From: Breviolum minutum Mf 1.05b.01
Lineage: Eukaryota > Sar > Dinophyceae > Suessiales > Symbiodiniaceae
Direction of reading: 5' to 3'
DNA: 64,000 nucleotides
Assembly: GCA_000507305.1 (NCBI GenBank)
Contig: DF241190.1
Coordinates: forward strand, 62,001 to 126,000
The notes below the pieces were generated by a model. That model was given only the letters and a program-made list of their open reading frames with translations. It was not told where the DNA came from and did no database searches. Shown here in pieces: positions 9,230 to 21,745 of the stretch (positions are counted from its first letter, which is position 1; each line of letters begins with the position of its first letter). The translations under genes and the position numbers were made by a program.

Positions 9230-11400
9230 TTATTGAGTTACATTTTGACGTTTTGATTTCCGAAATTTGATTCAATTTCAAGACACTCGACATTACATGA
9301 ATTTACAATTGGCAATGCCCCCCTCCTCACTCAAAAATACGAACCTGCACGCCAACAAGAAGCCTCCTTTCCCAAAAGTTGGGCCTGCACGTTGGTCAGG
9401 GCAACCTCGTCTTTTGCACAGGCCACCTCCGGGGAAAAAACCGCACCACCTCTCCTCCCTTCCTTCCCGAATGCTGTACACCACCTCGTCTCGGCCAACT
9501 TCATCCACTTCACCAGCTGCCATCGTAGAGGTGTTGAACCAACGTGTCGCTCTAAACCAAAGGGTAGACCCTACATACGAAACTGAAAACTGATATGCTA
9601 CACATCACCATGTTTAGATGCAATTGAATTTATATGCGGTTGAAAATGTACGAAAAACTGAAGGATCTTTGATGTTCAAGCGCGATATAGCCCGTGAATT
9701 CAAAACAAAACCAGTTGATTCCCTGTTCCTCATTGCATAACATGCGATATGGTTGAAACTTTTCTGATTGAGCCGATGTTAAATTTTGAGGTTCGACGCG
9801 CACAAGGTGCAATCATATCGATTCTTGAAATCTGACCTGCAGAGAGAATCCGGTCATGCCCAACTCCCTGGTTTCCTAAATAGCACTCGCCCAATGTCCA
9901 CATCACATCATGTTGATCAATTCTGAAAATCTAAGGCCCCAACCAACGATGCACGGGCGACCTGGAAACGCTGTTGTTTTCACTTTGCTGCGCTGCCAAC
10001 CACACTTTACCTGAGTTTCCAACCCACATCTCATGGCACAAAGGCTACGAAAACATGACGGCCCACGTTGACCTACTCATGTACAACTTCGTGGAATCAT
10101 GCCTCACATTACATGAAAAAGCCACGTAGGCAATGCTAAACTAATGGGACCGCTAAATTGCGGTTGAAAATTCTTGTTTGCGACTTGTTTTATAAATGCT
10201 GACGCCATCAAAAAAACTGCGGCAGACATTTTTTGCACACCATCCAGCACATGAAATGATTGACCAATAGACTGCGACACCCAGTTGCACACTCCCATAT
10301 TTCGCCCCTGACATTGAAATCGTAAAATGGTTCGTTTGTCTGGTCCTTTTTACGGGGGCCTGCCGGCATTGTTTCGCTTTGCATCTTATTACTTTTTGTT
10401 GACCTCATCAAGCCATCCTCGTTTTGTTTCTTCCCTCCGCACCTCTTTCCTGCAAAAGGTCTATAATGGATGACTGTTTCAGTGGGCGGTCTCCAGGCAA
10501 TACCTGTTTTTTCCTTTCATTCGTATTGCGTCAACAAAAGCATTGCCGTTTGAACATTACACACAGGTGAAACACGTATCCTAAGAATGAAAAAACGGCG
10601 TGCCGCGATTACGGCCATATCAATCCAAATCGAATTGTTATCAAAAAACAGCTTCGCGAGACCTTCCACGAAGAATTTGACCTCCGCATGAGGGCTGCAG
10701 GCCGTTTGCGGCGAACGGATGCGCGCATCCAAAGCATGTCAATGTCCTGCATTGCAGCCCGCTGATGTGCGGGTGTTGATGGAGGGGTGCTTTCGATGTT
10801 GTGGCATCGTGGAGAAGCGAGGCCGAAGGAGTCCAAAGAATGGAGTTGCTTCATCGTGCCAACCCCCCCTAATTCTTCTTTAAATCCCGCATGTTGAATG
10901 GCAATCCCGCGGGAAAAATATCATGGGATGTGAATGACACTGTTTTTGCAATCATTTTGTTGTAATACTTCGCAATGCTAAAAACTTCTCATTCATTGCA
11001 AACTGTACCGCATAACGTGAATTAGACGTCGAAAGTCTGACTACAAAAGAAAATTTATAGCTCTATGGTGGAAAAATTTTTGAATGCAATGGTTCAGGGT
11101 CATTGAAGGAAAAAATGATGCCAGCATGACTGGACTGCACTCTTTGCTCTTTGACAGTTTTTAAATTTTCTGCCGGATGCGAAATGAATTTGTACAAAAC
11201 CAGTGTACCTAATCCAGTTCTCTTCTCACCGCATTTGCCCAAAATGGATTCGCGTTATGTTGTCCTCGGTGGTATATTTGCAACTTTGCACCGGAAACTG
11301 TATGCAAGTGAGTTACGAGAACTGGACGTACGACAACGGCGCATCGCTGGACCGGGAGCCCATGTCAATTGGAATGAACCATGGCATGATGTGTGTTTTT
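9230..11400. other. no supportable gene
   Basis: Open frames here are short (60-110 codons), overlap one another on both strands and lack convincing splice flanks. A plus-strand stretch at 11290-11380 (YENWTYDNGASLDREP) looks coding-like but is isolated. Confidence 0.45.
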
Positions 11401-11472
11401 TGTTGGACCCCCTTTTTTTGCGGGTGGTGTGTTTGGAACGATTTTTTCCGACACTTCCTGTGCCATTTACAC

Positions 11473-11828
11473 ACAGCGGGCGTCGTATGTGCAGGGAAGC
11501 ACGGCCAAGTCCAAGCCACTGCTCAGGTGATGCATGCCCTCGGGCCTCATGGCGCACGTATGTGTCCCTCACCGTACAACGTCCTCTGTTCTGCAGCATG
11601 TTTTCCGGCCCACCCTGATGTCGTGGTACACCAACTTGATCCCTTCATGTTCCTGGGCAACATGTCGGTTTTTTTTTTCAGTGATTCCCGTACCTGGTGT
11701 AAGTGACGAACCACCCCCCCTACATCGCCAAAATGCTCTTTAAGCAGGCCGGCAAAAACGCGCCACTGAGCATCAGCATCGGCCAGCACACCCTTTGGCT
11801 GAACGATATCCTCACTAGCTCGTTCAGC
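11473..11828 (-). pseudogene. decayed coding region of unknown origin
   Basis: The minus strand reads DADAQWRVFAGLLKEHFGDV at 11694-11828, then in another frame EHEGIKLVYHDIRVGRKTCC at 11573-11652, then after an in-frame stop EGMHHLSSGLDLAVLPCTYD at 11473-11545. GT and AG bound the pieces in compatible phases, but the gaps are only 41 and 27 nt, too short to be trusted as introns. I read it as one frame broken by a shift and stops. Its position next to retroelement fragments suggests an old transposable-element or host-gene remnant. Confidence 0.45.
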
Positions 11829-11965
11829 CTGAGTTTTGGTTCTCTCTGGGTCGGTCCAAGGAGCATGTATTCAAAATTACACGAGCGTAGACCCCAAACA
11901 GTTTACAGCAAGCAAATTTAGATTGAAACCTGCGATTTTGATTTCTGAATATTTTTGTTCTAGAT

Positions 11966-12200
11966 GCGGCCACACCAACCAACACCCACCCCCCACATGA
12001 AGGGAGACAATCGGAGACAACGGGAGACAAGACCACTTCAGAGCCCAAGAAGGCGGCCACACCAACCAACACCCACCCCCCACATAAAGGGAGACAACCG
12101 GAAACAATGGGAGACAACGGGAGACAAGACCACTTCAGAGCCCAAGAAACCGACCACACCAACCAACACCAAGGCGGCCAGATCTCAAGTTGCATTAAGA
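11966..12200. repeat. tandem repeat, ~87-97-bp unit, 2.3 copies
   Basis: Units starting GCGGCCACACCAACCAACAC recur at 11966, 12053 and (diverged) about 12150. Each contains nested GGGAGACAACG sub-repeats and ends CACTTCAGAGCCCAAGAA. The second unit has an extra ~10-bp sub-repeat. One plus frame stays open across the array (Pro/Thr-rich), but there is no other evidence of coding. Confidence 0.85.
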
Positions 12201-12845
12201 ACCCCAACAGTAAACTGTTTGGGGACAAACATTTTTTAGGAAACAGGGGTTGCTATTTGCCTTCCTCATCTCGTAGGCCGACTTGGCAATGAACTCCCTT
12301 AAAGCATCAACTCTGCTCGCCCCTGTCGCAATGTTTTTCCACAGCCCTCAAATTTTTATGTGGTTGTGTCTTTTTTGGCCTGGATCATTTACATTTTTTT
12401 TTAGTATGATGCCTTTTGAATTGATGGCTGCAGGCCATCACGTTCCTCATCGATAACTTGTTTGGATATTTGATAGTTACCCATGCTGAATTCCACCTTC
12501 TTCAGACTGAAGCTACACCCACTTTCTGTCTTACTGGGTCACCACGTGACAACGCTCTCCGGATTCGACGAGGGTGCGGTTGGTACCCACCCCTGTTGTT
12601 GAGGCCGCCCTGCCACAAGCCCAACACTTTACAAGTTCAGAAACCGTATGTTTTGGAACATTTGTTGGTGTGCTGCCAATGCTGTCAGATTTTTTTTTTT
12701 TCTCCGCGCCTTTTTGACCGCTGTTAGCTTTACACCCCCGCGTGGGTAGGTCTGCGGATCCGACTGCGTTACGTTTTTAAGTTGCTTGGAACCCTGGTTT
12801 TTTGTTACCTGATCCTCCATCGTCTTCTTTTGGCCCTCCTCCTTC

Positions 12846-14345
12846 ATATTGGAACAGGTACTTGATGCAGAGCAACGTGAAAAACAACATAGTTTCCGTG
12901 CAGGACGACGACTTGAAGAGCACGTTTTATCAGCCAATGTTTTGTGGGACAAGACACAAACAACCGGTGTGCCGGGATGGAACATCAGCTTCGACTTGTC
13001 CAACGCACTTGACCGGGTACACTGGCCACCATTGTGGACAGCCTTGCTTGAGCAAGAGTTCATCAACATTTGGTGTTGGTTTTTACAACGGGTGTACTAC
13101 GGACGACACGGTGAAAATGTCGGTGACTTCGGTCACGGCCACCCATTCCCGATCACACGCGGTGTGCGACAAGGCTGCGTTCTTAGTCCACGGTTATTTT
13201 GTGTTGTTTTGGAATTTGCCATGCGAAAATGCGTTCGACAAGCTGGCATCGATTTGATGGATGGGGGCCCGCATTTGCTTGATTTACATTTCGCGAATGA
13301 CGGTCTGATTTTGGCCCGCTCTCGTCATGAATTGGAACAATTGATCGAGTCACTGATAATACATGTGAATTATTGACAGTAAAAATTGTGGTGCCAACAA
13401 ATGAGGCACTCCCGCCTCCATGTCTGGCAACGGACCGCAGACTGAAATTTACAAGCTTGCAGCGGAATGTCGGTCCAAAGTGGTCGGGTTGCATGTTGGC
13501 AGCCGCGAGGACACAATTTCAACTGGAAAATTACCTGCAGCAAGCTTCGAATTTTCTTTACGCAAACCGGTGGATTTTATTGGACCGAACTGTTTCCATT
13601 TCGAAACGCTACAAATATTTCAATGCCGTGGTTTCACCTGGCGCATGTTTTCGCAGGGGGCACAAAGCAATCTACAACTCCCAGCTGGCTGTTTTGGATG
13701 TTCAGTTTCGGAACGCCACCAAATGTTAACTGGAATGCGGTTTGGAACAATGTGTTGCATTTATGGAATGAACGGGTCACAAACTTTATTGCAAATGCAC
13801 ACGCCAACAGTTGAGTTGAGTTCAGCCTGTAAGCCCGCAGGCGGCCCCTTCCGGGCACAAGCTAAGGGAAACGACATCTACGCTAAATATGTGGAGCACG
13901 GCTAGTGCCAGCGCGTGAAAATAAAAAACGATGTCTCTATAGGTTCACAAAATGAAGGAAATCAAGGAACATTGCCATCCCGCTTTGGTGATTTCTTGAT
14001 TCCAGTGTCCAATGTTGAAAGCCTTTCCATCTGCAGAAGTTTGCGAGGACAGTGTGCCATAAGTGGGCTGGCCTACCACCTACATGGTCCTATGTCACAT
14101 GCAAAATTATTAGAATTTGGCACGGCATGTCGCCACTTTACCTGCACATCGGTGGGTTCAACGTTTGCTGTCGTGGAATCCTTTTGGTACTCGTCGCGTG
14201 GGCCGTCCACGATATACGTGGGAATCAATACTTCATGCGTATTGCAAAACACAAATCCGGGATCGTAGAGAGAGGCGGCTCTGGATGACGTCGTGTGGAA
14301 CTCACATTTGGGTTCATTGGTCAATTTTTGCCGCATGTAAATAGC
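12846..14345 (+). pseudogene. non-LTR retrotransposon remnant (reverse transcriptase, 3' half)
   Basis: The frame 12849-13376 carries RT motifs in order: HSFRAGRRLEEHVLSA, motif A region ISFDLSNALDRVHW, motif B GVRQGCVLSPRLF, and motif C HFANDGLILA. The rest follows in shifted frames: GPKWSGCMLAAARTQFQLE (13373-13729), WNAVWNNVLHLWNERVTNF (to 13814), and RWVQRLLSWNPFGTRRVGRP (14117-14345), which look like a LINE thumb and C-terminal region. At least three frameshifts are present. Motif C has Asn where the first catalytic Asp is expected, so it is dead. The endonuclease and N-terminal RT parts are absent. Confidence 0.75.
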
Positions 14346-14399
14346 AGTTGTGTACATATTATGGTTTTTCGCGCCTGGCGTGCAGGCCTAACCTGACCT

Positions 14400-15250
14400 G
14401 ACCACTTTGAAGCACCGACTCCGCGGCGGCCAGTTCCTCAAATTTGGTCCCCCCATTTTTTATCAAGGTTGTCGTTGCGTTTGACTCAACGAAAACTTTT
14501 CGGGCAGAACCCTTGGCAACTATATACTCCAGTGGTTACAAGAATCACCACCACAATGCTCACGGAGATGAATTCGGCCATAAGTGGATTGGGTCACCGC
14601 CATTAACTGCAGTGCAGTTTGTTCCTTGCTTTCCAAATTACAGCGCGATGCAGCGAAGTGTTATGAAGGTCTATGCTATGGCAACAGCGTGCGAAAAAAG
14701 TGTGCCCGAGACCGATTACATGGGTCACAAATATTAAGGAATTTGCGAGGTGGAAGCGATGGGGCAGCTGGCCAAATGTTGCGGTGCGCAACCCTTCTTT
14801 GTGGGAGCAATCAACACTTGAGTTTGCACAATGTGCCGTAAGTCGATAAGAGATTATTGTCACATTAGTGCCTGCGACCTAAATCGGGCTCGCCATTGGC
14901 GTGCAGGTTTGACCTTGTCCCTGGGTAGCGACTAAAAACGCAACTACTCGAAATTTAGAAAATCGACCGGCTATTTCGATTGTCCTCCTCAATTCTCCCT
15001 GGCTGCGACTTTGATTTTCCTCATTTCCATGCCCGCCAGCCTTTTTTAATCGACAAGCGTCGTGGCTGGGGGTGGCCGAAGGAATTCGAAAGAGCTCTGT
15101 AACAGTGGTGGCAAAGCGCCCGATGTGCTGCGACGGCGATGACAGCGGATCAGAGGTACGTACTTTTGCAAACAACATCGCAACACGTAGTAGCATGTCA
15201 TGGTACGTAGTGGTACTGTAGTAACACCAAATAGTACATAGTGTATAATA
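14400..15250. other. no supportable gene; old transposable-element flank
   Basis: Short overlapping frames on both strands, the longest a 130-codon minus frame at 14879-15271 with no recognisable motif. The sequence between the two RT remnants may be decayed element, but nothing identifies it. Confidence 0.4.
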
Positions 15251-15269
15251 CATGGTTCCCTGAAATGAC

Positions 15270-15812
15270 ATGTTGGAAAAAATTTTTCATGGGTACCCTG
15301 GTGCACCAACACAGCCCGAACAGCTTGATGAGCCTTTGTGGACATGTAGGGAATTAACGTTTGCAATTAAACGCCTTAAAAACAACAAGGCAACTGATGA
15401 ATGTGGGTTGGTTGCCGAAGTTTTGCGATGTGTTCCTCATGATTGTTTGAATTCGCTCCTCCAAATCATGAATGAAATTTTGCAGAAAGGAGTTGTCCCG
15501 TCCTCATGGCGTAAAACACTGTTCCAAATGCTTCCCAAAAATCACCGTGCTCGTGTCCCAGCTGATTTTCGGCCCATTGCAAACCTACGCCTACTGTACA
15601 AAGTCTTTGCTTATTTGGTGCTTGGTCGGGTTGAAGCGACGCTGGAGCAACACCAGCCTGAAGAACAACATGGATTCAGGAGCGGTCGGAGGATTGAAGA
15701 ACATTTGTTGACAGCAAACACCGTCATTGACAAAACTTTGTTGGCAAATGTTCCTTTGTGGATTGTGAGCCTTGACTTGAGCAAAGCTTTCGATCGNGTT
15801 CCCCTGAAATGA
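15270..15812 (+). pseudogene. non-LTR reverse transcriptase fragment (N-terminal half), truncated
   Basis: A single open frame contains the start of a LINE-type RT: LTFAIKRLKNNKATDECGLV (finger region), WRKTLFQMLPK, DFRPIANLRLLYKVFAYLV (the RPI...LYK motif), EEQHGFRSGRRIEEHLLTA, and motif A IVSLDLSKAFD. It stops immediately after motif A, at the ambiguous base 15797. The thumb and motifs B-C are missing, and the element resembles the remnant at 12849 in the shared FRxGRRxEEH segment. GTTCCC(C)TGAAATGACA occurs at both ends (15254-15270 and 15798-15814). Confidence 0.75.
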
Positions 15813-15850
15813 CACATGGTCGCTTCCACTGTAATTTACATTTTGTCCCA

Positions 15851-16132
15851 TTTGTGGTTGTGGTTGTTGTTGTTGTTGTTGTTGTTGTTGTTGCTGTTGT
15901 CCTTGTCGTTTTCGTTGTGTTTGCTGTCGTCATTGTTGCTGTCGTTGTCGTTGACGTTTTCGTTGTCCTTGCTGTCGTCATTGTTGCTGTCGTTGTCGTT
16001 GTCGTTTTCCTTGTCCTTGCTGTCGTCATTGTTGCTGTCGTTGTCGTTGTCGGTGTCGTTGTCTGTGGCGGTATCGATATGTTGTTGTTGTTGTTGTTGT
16101 TGTTGTTACTGTTACTGTTACTGTTACTGTTA

Positions 16133-16168
<36 letters not shown>

Positions 16169-16219
16169 TTGTTGCTGTTAGTGTTGGTGTTCTTGTTGTT
16201 GTTGTTACTGTTACTGTTA

Positions 16220-16261
<42 letters not shown>

Positions 16262-16280
16262 TTGTTGCTGTTAGTGTTGG

Positions 16281-16344
<64 letters not shown>

Positions 16345-16357
16345 ACTGTTACTGTTA

Positions 16358-16393
<36 letters not shown>

Positions 16394-16735
16394 TTGTTGC
16401 TGTTGCTGTTGGTGTTGTTGTTGCTGTTGGTGTTGTTGGTGTTGTTGTTGTTGTTGTTGTTGTTGTTGTCGTTGTCGTTGTCGTTGTTGTTGTGGTTGTC
16501 TTTATCATTCTCGTTGTCGCTGTCGATGTCGTTGCCATTGTCATCATTGTCGTCGTTGTTGTTGTCTTCCTTGCTGTCATTGCCGTTGTTGTCGTTGTCA
16601 TTGTTGTCGTCGTTGTTGTTCTTGTTCGACGTTGATTGTGGTTGCTGTTCGTTGTCTGTTATTTGTGGTTTGTTCGTTGTTAGTTGTTGGTTCGTTGTTG
16701 TTTGTTGTTTGTTGGGGTTGTGATTGTTGTTGTTG
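15851..16735. repeat. ~885-bp TTG/TTGCTG/TTACTG simple repeat
   Basis: The block is almost wholly (TTG)n with interspersed CTG, ACTG, GTCG and CTTG variants. Higher-order duplications are visible: the (TTACTG)(TTGCTG) segments recur at about 16107-16180, 16203-16275 and 16340-16410. Open frames of 190-341 codons across it (poly-Leu/Val, poly-Asn, poly-Thr) are by-products of the triplet period. Confidence 0.95.
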
Positions 16736-16739
16736 CATG

Positions 16740-19480
16740 GGGTTGCCATTTTCCCAGTGAAAAAGAATGGCAGGTTTCAGGCTGTCATTTTAACTCTTGT
16801 CATGAAGGAACGTAACGGATTGGCACTGATGTTGTACAAAACAGGCAGCTGAACTTCAAATCGTAAGGTTGGACGAGAACTTCGTGGAACACGAACTCGA
16901 TGCATTTGGGGTGCTGGATCGTTGCATCGTTGCGGGACAGTTGTTGACTTGGATCATTCATTTTAATTTTTCGGTCCGGTGGTCCTTTTTGTATTGTTGC
17001 AGCTTTACAAGGCGAACATTTTGTTATCTGTGTGTTGTGTGCCTGGTGATTTTTTTTTCTCTCGGATCAACGCTCCACACCACATACTGTATCCTCACCG
17101 GCTGCGAGGCTTCAGCGAAGCCTAAAGTGGAAGTGGCACTTCCAATCTTCGCACCAAAAAAATCCACAAAACAGAACCCAGTGTTTCTACCTGTTGCCCC
17201 TTTCCATTTCACCTTTGCAACAACTTGGGATCATAGGAATTGACACATCGTGGACCCACAACTTGGCCATTGATCAGGGCCGCAAGGACACACCTTGCGC
17301 CACATCACCGAAACGCTCGTCGTTTCGGTGGCGATGAAATGCGTTGGGAAAATCATGTGGTTTCATGGACGACGGTATGCAGCCTTGGTGATCGCTGTAT
17401 CTCCCAATACTTGGACGAATTTGTCCAGCAATGTCATGATTTCCCTGGAAGACGTAGTAGATTATGGTGCTTGTGAACCTATCGCCCCCCAAATCTCAAA
17501 TCCACTGTGCTCTTGGCATGCGATGCCTTTCCGCCCATGTCCGCTATTTCGTCCTTGTCCGCTATTTCGTCCAAATGTTACTGAAAACAAAATGACGAAG
17601 CACGCATCCCTGTCGCACACTTGCTTTGATTTAATAAGTTCTGTTGTTTCATGGTTGTCCGCTAACTTCCCGATGTTGCAAAACACATGTCCGAAAGGAT
17701 CCACCCCTGCAACATTGACGGAATCACAGGCGGAGTTCTTCGCCAAACGTGTGACCTTCAAGATCCCGGTGCAATGAATCCTGATCCGGAAAATGCGAAA
17801 TCAAGTTGCAGAGTACTGGAATCAAAATGTACATGAAAGATGTTTGCACTATAGTGTATTTTGTTGGGATCTTTCTTGCTTTGTTGGCAGGCGCTCCACA
17901 CATCTCCTGTGAAAACGTCTTACGAATAGTTTGGACTAAGTCCAACAAAGGTACGGATTTGTTGCCCGAATTGCTCCCTCACAGTTTCGCGTTTCGGATG
18001 AATCTCGGGATGAAGAAACGAAGAAACGCTGGCGCTGGGGTGCGGCCATGCATATTGGGAGGTGGGTTTGGGGCACCAGAAGCGAACGGCATGAACCCAT
18101 TTTTGCCTTTAGTGGTTGGCCAATGACATCCGGCAGAAGCAGCGCAAGCGGAAAAACAATTCCGCAACAACAAAGTGGCATGCCTGTTCAAGACATCAAT
18201 AAATATTTCGGCGTGCAAAATAGCTCGGATGCCATGTTGTCATCCTTGTTGGCTTTGACGCTTGCGTTTGAATCCTGTGCCCGTCGTCAATTGCGTTGGT
18301 GCAAGCCGTGTGGTTTTTGACTTCGGTGAATCGACCTTCCTAAAATTCACGGAAAGTTGTGGAAATTCAATTTTTTCATTTTTTCCCTGCAAACGCTGGA
18401 TGCACTGTGGAAATAGCTGGTATATACCATGCCGCCAAAAAGTTTTCGGTTTTGAGAGTGCACCAAGATTTGTGTGTTCTGAACCGTGTAACGTGTCAAC
18501 TTGTAAATGATTGATCTTGCAAATCTGCAAGGTTTGCACCAAAAAAGTTACGGCGAAAAGACTCTGGGGATCTTTGCTTTGGTTTTTGAAAACGCGTATG
18601 GCCAGTTCATGTCAGGTTTGTGCGTAAATCTGTTCCAAAACAAGGTGTGCCAAACATGTCCACATAGCTGAGACTGTTTCTGACAAACGAATTCAAACCA
18701 ATTATTGCAAAATTTGCAAAAGCGGCATGAGTCTACAATCACGCCGTCTTCTTCGGGCACAACTCGTCATCTATTTCAAGCCACGTTGCTGTCTTGCACC
18801 CGAAAAAGCACAAACAGTAGAAAACAAAGCTTGTAACAAAGAAAACAAAATCGCAACAGTAAGGGGTAAAATTCGTTTCCCACTTCAACAGTTATTGCAA
18901 AATATCACAAGTTTTTATGTACATATCTAGCCACAAGCGTAGAGCCTCAAAAATTTTCACGCACACCTTGGAACCTTCCAACGGTGTCAAAAACAAACTG
19001 TTACAATTGTTTCAACCATGTGTGCCGGATCGTCCCGAATTTGTTTTTTCCAGTCTGCACTGCCGCACAAGCAAAGTTCATGTTTGCAAGTTTCATTTCG
19101 AATGTTTTGTTTTCATCGTGATTTGGCTTTCAACTACACATTGGCCTGTGTGGCATGACGCTCTTCACACTTGGACCGCTTGGATCAAAAAACTGAATGG
19201 GTCACGTTTTGGCCAAAACTGTTTGCGGGTCACAATATGAAAAGACTTCGCCACACCACTCAAACAACGCAACCGAGAACGAAATTAATGGGCACAATGT
19301 ATTGAAACTCAAAAGTTGGGGGCCATGAGCGAAGAGAGCCGCGCCTTCCAGCAGTTGTGACGAATTGTGACGTTGTGGGATTTGACAAGACAATACCATG
19401 ATTTGATTGCTATTTCCAATCAGAGCCGGGCAAGCCGGGGGCAGAAGTTTCAAAAGCGAAGAAAACTATAAACCAGAAAG
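16740..19480. other. no supportable gene
   Basis: There are many 60-160-codon overlapping frames but no motif, no consistent splice structure and no repeat arms. The base composition resembles the neighbouring decayed retroelement DNA. It may be old element sequence, but I cannot show it. Confidence 0.4.
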
Positions 19481-19745
19481 AAAAATTGCCCATAAAATGC
19501 GCGCGGTGCGACCAACCAGTGCGATGCCCAAACCGAAGTTTTTGGGCGTTGCGTCTGGTGGTGGAGTATTGGTGGTGGCTGGTTCTGTTCTTTGGTGGTG
19601 GTTTCCCTCCTGCTGATCTTTTGTTTGACTTCTGTATATTCTGCCGCGATGACACAGACATGTGGAACACGCCCCATCGTACAGTGATGCTTTGGTTCCC
19701 AGTTGATGTTCCAACGTTCAACCCGAAACGTGATTTCTGCAGAAC

Positions 19746-20802
19746 TCGCTTTGTAACACTCCAACATCACCACATGCTGAGTCTGCCACACAATCCAACA
19801 TCGAAAACTGACATGCCGACACCACATGTTGCCTCTGCCAAGAAAAGTAACAGTCCCACATCACCAAATGTTAGATACGCTCCAACATCACCAAGTATTG
19901 CACCTGCCACGAAAAGTGACACTGCAATATCACCAAATATTGCACCTGCCAGGAGAAGCGACACTCCAGCATCACCAAATCTTGCACCTGCCACAAAAAA
20001 TCCAACATCACCAAACATCGTGACTGCCACGAAAAATGACTGTCATGATTAACCCTCCTGTGAAACATGATTTACAATGCACGCAGCAAGAAGTGTCACC
20101 CTCCAACATCACCAAATATTGTGCCTGCCACACAAAATGACTCTCCTGATTGATCCTTGTCACACATGAAACATCATGTACAATGGGCGGAGCAAGAGGT
20201 GTCACCCCCCAACGTCACCAAATACTGCCCCTGCCACAATGTCATGACTAATCCTTGTCCCATATGAAACGTCATTTGCAGCGCGCGCGCCCCATCCGAC
20301 CCTTATCCGTCCATGACCCGACCATGATATTCCAAAACTGAACCGTCCGTTCACAGAGCTTCTCTCCCCCTTCCGCAAAAGATACAACGTTTATGAAATT
20401 TGTTGACAATGCTCCAACATCGCCAAATACTGCCCCTGCCAGAAAAAAATGACTCTTATGATCAATCCTCGTCACATATGAAACGTCATGTACAGGACGT
20501 GGCCGACTCGACCATGATATTGGACATCTGTTCGCAGTGTTTTGTTTTCTCCCTCCGCAACGCATTTTGCGCTGAAAAAATAGAAGTCTCGTCCTCCACC
20601 TATCTACCAGATTTCACGAAATATTGCGCCGCGAAAAGTTACTGTGCAACACCACCCAATTTTGCACCTTCTACATTGTAAAAAACGTTTCAGAGCGCAG
20701 ATCAATCATGAAAGCCATTCTTCGTGGCAGCCGCAACATTTGGAGTCGAAACTTCAGTTTTCCTTGGCAGGTGCAATGTTTAACGATGCTCGTGTGTCAC
20801 TT
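19746..20802. repeat. tandem/dispersed array of CCAACATCACCAAATATTGC units
   Basis: A ~42-bp unit (CATCACCAAATATTGCACCTGCC plus GAAAAGTGACAC) repeats 6-7 times at 19850-20040 with 33/42-bp spacing. It recurs singly at about 20100, 20205 and 20405 within a ~100-bp longer unit that includes GAAACATCATGTACAATG. Two inverted copies occur at about 20730-20800 (GGCAGGTGCAATGTTTAACG). From 19850 to 20052 the array lies in frame in a 189-codon open frame (SPNIAPATKSDT repeats), but stops break the later units. Confidence 0.8.
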
Positions 20803-21006
20803 TTTCTGCGCAAAGCAAGGAGTAAGATGCATTGTGTCACAAGAAAACAGCATTCGACTGTTTTACTTGAAAGATGAAAAACATTTTACTTAAAGACACA
20901 GGCAGCTAAGAATGATGAAAGAAGTGAAACGCCACGACGGCAACGTGAAGACAAAACCTGACAAAACCTGCAATCAATATTCAGTGAAACTTGGATTCTG
21001 GTCATT

Positions 21007-21538
21007 TTGGAACTGTTTGGAAAAATTATCAATACTCATGCAGACATTCGCCTGGAACAATTCCTTCGCGCACCTCCAATCATTCCCACCAGTGTGGACG
21101 TAACTGACTCCAATCCGCCTCGCGAATCTGAAGATCTGGACATCTTCGATACCTCTGCTACGGATGCCTTTCGCCGCCTGATAGCAGCAATAGACAACCC
21201 GTCCCCTACTCCGTTAGAAATCGACGAACAGTTGTACTCTGCCCTCAGTGGCCTGTCATCCTCTCATCCCTGGTCGACTCTTACCCTCGACCTAAAAGGT
21301 GCCTGTCTGACCTTGACAGACATTTTCACACCACCTCCTCGGTGGTATGCTACAGGTCATGTCTCACGTGCCCACAAAGATCCAGCTCTTGGACCAACTT
21401 CTCCAAAGTTTAGCGGTGGTCATCGTGGATGTCATCGCTCCTTCTACCTCCAACTTTAACCTTCCGGACATCGAACCGATTTTCTTCACTCACCAATCAC
21501 CATCTGGTTCATGGCACCAACATTGCCAGCCCGGCTAA
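21007..21538 (+). pseudogene. coding-like remnant of unknown protein
   Basis: The frame from 21007 reads THADIRLEQFLRAPPIIPTS and TDAFRRLIAAIDNPSPTPLE, then TLTLDLKGACLTLTDIF. Near 21365 the signal moves to another frame: IQLLDQLLQSLAVVIVDVIA. Composition is protein-like and unlike the flanks. It lies 1.6 kb upstream of the helicase-type remnant in the same orientation and could be part of the same long element. No family is recognised. Confidence 0.4.
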
Positions 21539-21745
21539 CCTAGATGGTGCCCTCGCGGACTCTCCTGGGTAATGGCCCCTCAGCCTTTGATTGATCGTTC
21601 GAGGAACAGGCCACCTTTTCCCTACCCCTTGCACTCTCTGGGACGCTGCAACACGGTTTGGTTGATGCCTTTTGAGTTTTTACGCCGTTGCTTTCAGTTG
21701 GTATATTATATCACAATGGTACAGCGACATCTTTATCCTTTCGTA

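Noticed and set aside
11473-11828. Three-exon gene with 41- and 27-nt introns
   Set aside because: Introns this short are implausible; the 27-nt gap is a multiple of three with an in-frame stop, so a decayed single frame is simpler.
14879-15271. 130-codon minus-strand frame
   Set aside because: No motif, overlaps retroelement flank, and composition gives no support.
15724-16749. 341-codon minus frame (Asn/Thr-rich) and matching Leu/Val-rich plus frames
   Set aside because: Produced by the triplet period of the TTG repeat; no non-repetitive coding sequence.
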